A DNA stretch of 64,000 nucleotides, from contig JAJEDD010000034.1 in the NCBI GenBank assembly GCA_022821685.1, positions 151,811-215,810 on the forward strand. The letters run 5' to 3'. This DNA comes from Acidimicrobiia bacterium. GTDB taxonomy: Bacteria > Actinomycetota > Acidimicrobiia > Acidimicrobiales > Aldehydirespiratoraceae. The notes under the pieces were generated by a model that saw nothing but the letters and a program-made list of their open reading frames with translations, had not been told where the DNA came from and ran no database searches. The stretch's first letter is position 1. Each line of letters begins with the position of its first letter. The translations under genes and the position numbers were made by a program. Below, one piece after another: positions 61,621 through 64,000 of the stretch.

Positions 61621-63969
61621 GTGACTGACCGCCATCCCGACCGGGATCCCGTCTCGGATGAGGATGCGGGGGCCGCCCAAGACGACACCGCGGCTCTCAC
61701 CGCGGCGCTGCTGGCTCAGGAGTCGGCCCGCCGCCACGCCCAGGACCGCGCCGGCGAGCAAGCGCTCTTCGCCGACGACCTGCTGCCCGGCGTCGGCGAC
61801 GAGGAGATGCCGCTGCGCGAGGGCCTCGCCATGGGCGGCGCCTTCACCTTCGTCGTGCTGCTCATGCTCAACAGCCTCGACGAGCTCGAACAGGCCGCCA
61901 TGGCCGTGCTGGCCCCCGACATCCGCGACACTTTCGGCGTCTCCGACGGCACGATCACCTTCATAGCGTCCGCCTCGGCGGCCTTTGTGGTGCTGGGCGC
62001 CTTCCCGATGGGATGGCTGGCCGACCGCATGAGGCGGGCACCGATAGTCGGGGTTGCCAGCGCGGTGTTCTCGGCGATGGTGCTGTTGTCGGGCTTCGCG
62101 GTGAGCGCCGCCATGCTGTTCTTCACCCGCTTCGGCGCCGGCATCGCCAAGTCGAACACGATTCCGGTGCACAGCTCGCTGCTGGCCGATGCCTATCCCA
62201 TCGGGGTTCGGGGCCGCATCGGCGGGCTCACCCAGTCCACCGGCCGGGCCGTGGCCGCCATCAGCCCGGTAGCGGTGGGCGCGGTGGCGTGGATTGCCGG
62301 TGGCGACGAGGGCTGGCGGTGGGCGTTCGGTGTGCTGGGCCTGCCGGTGGCGGTGGTCGCGGTGGCCGCCTTCCGGATCCCCGAACCGATTCGGGGCCAG
62401 TGGGAGAAGGCCAGTGTCCTCAGCGAGGTGATCGTCGACCCCGACCCGGCACCCATTTCAGTGGAGGCTGCCTTTGCCCGCCTGCTGAGCATTCAGACCG
62501 TGAGAGCGGTGCTGTTCGCGTTCGTGGCGCTGGGTTTCGTGCTCTTCACCATTCCCGTGCAGGCGAACCTGTTCCTTGAGGACGAGTTCGGTCTCGGAGC
62601 GTTCGGGCGGGGGGCGGCCATTTCGGTGGCCGGGCTCGCCTCGGCCGCGGTGCTGCCGGCGGTGGGGCTGCGCTTCGACCGGCTGTATCGCAGCGACCCG
62701 TCGCTGACGCTGCGGCTGATCGGGGGCCTGCTCCTGCCGACCGCGGTCCTTGTGCCGCTGCAGTTCGCCATGCCCAACGAGTACCTGTTCGTGATGGTGG
62801 ACGTGCCCCGGGCCGTGCTGTCGGCAGCCGCATTCGCCCTGGTCACTCCGGTGGTGTGGTCGATCGTGCCCTACCGGCTGCGAGGCCTGGGCATGGCGCT
62901 GATCACCCTGTTCATCTTCCTGTTCGGCGCGATGGGCGGATCTCTGGCGGCGGCATTTCTGGTCGACTCCTTCGGGGTGCGGACCGCGGTTACGGTGCTG
63001 GCCCTGCCGGCGGTGACCATCGGCTCGCTCTACCTGATCCGGGGCTCGCGGTCGATCAAGCACGACCTGTCGATGCTGGTGGCCGAGCTCAACGAGGAGC
63101 AGGCCGAGCACGACCGCAGGCGCGCCGACCCCGAGTCCACCCCGGCGCTGCAGGCCAGCAGCATCGACTTCAGCTACGGAGCGGTGCAAGTGCTCTTCGA
63201 CGTGTCCTTCGAGGTGGCGCGGGGCAAGACCCTGGCCCTGCTCGGTCCCAACGGCGCGGGCAAATCGACCGCACTGGGCGTGGTCACCGGACTGTTCACG
63301 CCCGAGCGGGGCGAGATCCGCATGCACGGACGCTCGATCACCTACACCACCCCCGAGCAGCGCTCCGCCATGGGCGTGCAGATGCTGCCCGGCGGGCGGG
63401 GCGTGTTCCGCGAGCTGAGCATCGAGGACAACCTGCGCGTCGGCGCCTACAAGTTCCGGCGTGATCCCGCCGATGTGCAACGGCGCATCGACCGGGTGGT
63501 CGAGATGTTCGACCAGCTCGAGGGCCGCCTCGGCGAGCAGGCCGGCGATCTATCGGGCGGACAGCAGCAGATGCTGGCGCTGGCCCGGGTGATGATGCAC
63601 GACCCCGAGATCCTCATCATCGACGAGTTGAGCCTCGGCCTGGCCCCCACCGTCGTGCAAGATCTGGTCGCCAACCTCCAGCGGCTGCGCGAGGCACAGC
63701 AGACGATGATCGTGGTGGAGCAGTCGCTTCACCTGGCGCTGTCGCTGGCCGACGAAACGGTGTTCCTCGAGAAGGGCGAGGTGCGCCACTGCGGGCCGGC
63801 CCGCGAGCTCATCGAGCGGCCCGAACTGATGCAAGCGGTGCTGTTGGGCACCGACCCGGCCCCCGGCTCTGAGAGCGACGCCCGCGCCGGTACCGGTCAC
63901 ACGGGCCCCGCCGGCAGCGCCGGGGCCAATCGCTCTGAGTTGCGGTCCGACTCGGGCAGCGAAAGCTGA
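61621..63969 (+). CDS. MFS transporter fused to a LivF-type ABC ATPase
   Basis: A 782-residue fusion protein. After a polar head (about 1-70), about 12 hydrophobic segments form an MFS carrier (about 75-480), including [15 protein letters not shown] (motif A) and [15 protein letters not shown] charged linker leads to a complete ABC ATPase (about 510-755). It has Walker [15 protein letters not shown], signature [16 protein letters not shown], Walker [14 protein letters not shown] and switch IVVEQSLH, closest in pattern to branched-chain amino-acid LivF. MFS carriers do not normally use ATP, so the ATPase could energise it or pair with other subunits encoded beyond the right edge. The substrate is unknown. 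Confidence 0.85.
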   Translation: MTDRHPDRDPVSDEDAGAAQDDTAALTAALLAQESARRHAQDRAGEQALFADDLLPGVGDEEMPLREGLAMGGAFTFVVLLMLNSLDELEQAAMAVLAPDIRDTFGVSDGTITFIASASAAFVVLGAFPMGWLADRMRRAPIVGVASAVFSAMVLLSGFAVSAAMLFFTRFGAGIAKSNTIPVHSSLLADAYPIGVRGRIGGLTQSTGRAVAAISPVAVGAVAWIAGGDEGWRWAFGVLGLPVAVVAVAAFRIPEPIRGQWEKASVLSEVIVDPDPAPISVEAAFARLLSIQTVRAVLFAFVALGFVLFTIPVQANLFLEDEFGLGAFGRGAAISVAGLASAAVLPAVGLRFDRLYRSDPSLTLRLIGGLLLPTAVLVPLQFAMPNEYLFVMVDVPRAVLSAAAFALVTPVVWSIVPYRLRGLGMALITLFIFLFGAMGGSLAAAFLVDSFGVRTAVTVLALPAVTIGSLYLIRGSRSIKHDLSMLVAELNEEQAEHDRRRADPESTPALQASSIDFSYGAVQVLFDVSFEVARGKTLALLGPNGAGKSTALGVVTGLFTPERGEIRMHGRSITYTTPEQRSAMGVQMLPGGRGVFRELSIEDNLRVGAYKFRRDPADVQRRIDRVVEMFDQLEGRLGEQAGDLSGGQQQMLALARVMMHDPEILIIDELSLGLAPTVVQDLVANLQRLREAQQTMIVVEQSLHLALSLADETVFLEKGEVRHCGPARELIERPELMQAVLLGTDPAPGSESDARAGTGHTGPAGSAGANRSELRSDSGSES

Positions 63970-64000
63970 TACCCGGTGGTTCTGGCAGCCTGGATCACCC

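Overview
The window is high-GC, densely coded bacterial DNA from an actinobacterium, most likely the class Acidimicrobiia (inference). The grounds are a fused multifunctional 2-oxoglutarate decarboxylase (Kgd), a SepIVA-like coiled-coil gene beside coaD, very frequent 4-bp start/stop overlaps, and many genes whose GTG/ATG start lies only 6-9 nt after a TANNNT -10 box, the layout of leaderless actinobacterial transcripts. No rRNA, tRNA, IS element, prophage or CRISPR array was seen.

Layout. 1-11.5 kb (mostly minus strand): an interrupted hsdM running off the left edge, a CysQ-type phosphatase, kgd, divergent exonuclease III, a CPA2 antiporter with universal-stress domains, a small membrane/coiled-coil protein, and a UvrD-like helicase. 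11.6-12 kb: a small zincin. 12.1-27.3 kb: an accessory island of secreted proteins. It holds a plant-type leucine-rich-repeat protein, a 2316-residue protein with an exported His-swivel plus ATP-grasp dikinase module followed by Calx-beta domains, and a 1729-residue protein joining a cadherin-like domain, a PQQ sugar dehydrogenase and Calx-beta domains. 27.3-31.2 kb: a TPP riboswitch and thiBPQ. 31.2-36.5 kb: an MFS transporter, a CaiB/AMACR-type enzyme, a small membrane protein, a cold-shock-like protein and ATP-type PEP carboxykinase. 36.6-56.5 kb: a long housekeeping block, fakA-recG-rsmD-coaD-sepIVA-yceD-rpmF, then plsX-acpP-rnc-(Fpg-like)-smc-htrA-ftsY-ffh-rpsP-khpA-rimM-trmD-rplS-yraN. 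56.5-64 kb: two tiny conserved-type proteins, a cytochrome c, comM(yifB)-dprA, a DUF4258/DUF2283 pair, xerC and an MFS-ABC fusion.

The housekeeping block couples fatty-acid/phospholipid synthesis (fakA, plsX, acpP, coaD), ribosome and RNA maturation (rsmD, yceD, rpmF, rnc, rpsP, khpA, rimM, trmD, rplS), chromosome organisation (smc) and co-translational export (ftsY, ffh). thiBPQ forms a riboswitch-controlled thiamine importer. comM, dprA and xerC form a DNA-uptake/recombination cluster.

The most unusual signals are these. (1) A second, orphan copy of the TPP riboswitch followed by a 75-bp scar of thiB lies between the two giant secreted-protein genes, and the promoter region of those genes is duplicated too; this is the fossil of a tandem duplication. 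(2) A secreted dikinase-like enzyme has the domain order of alpha-glucan water dikinases. (3) A dispersed intergenic element of about 100 bp occurs at five loci, in one of which it supplies the start codon and N-terminus of RimM. (4) An Fpg-family protein has lost its catalytic and zinc-finger residues. (5) The Shine-Dalgarno of comM is buried in a perfect hairpin.
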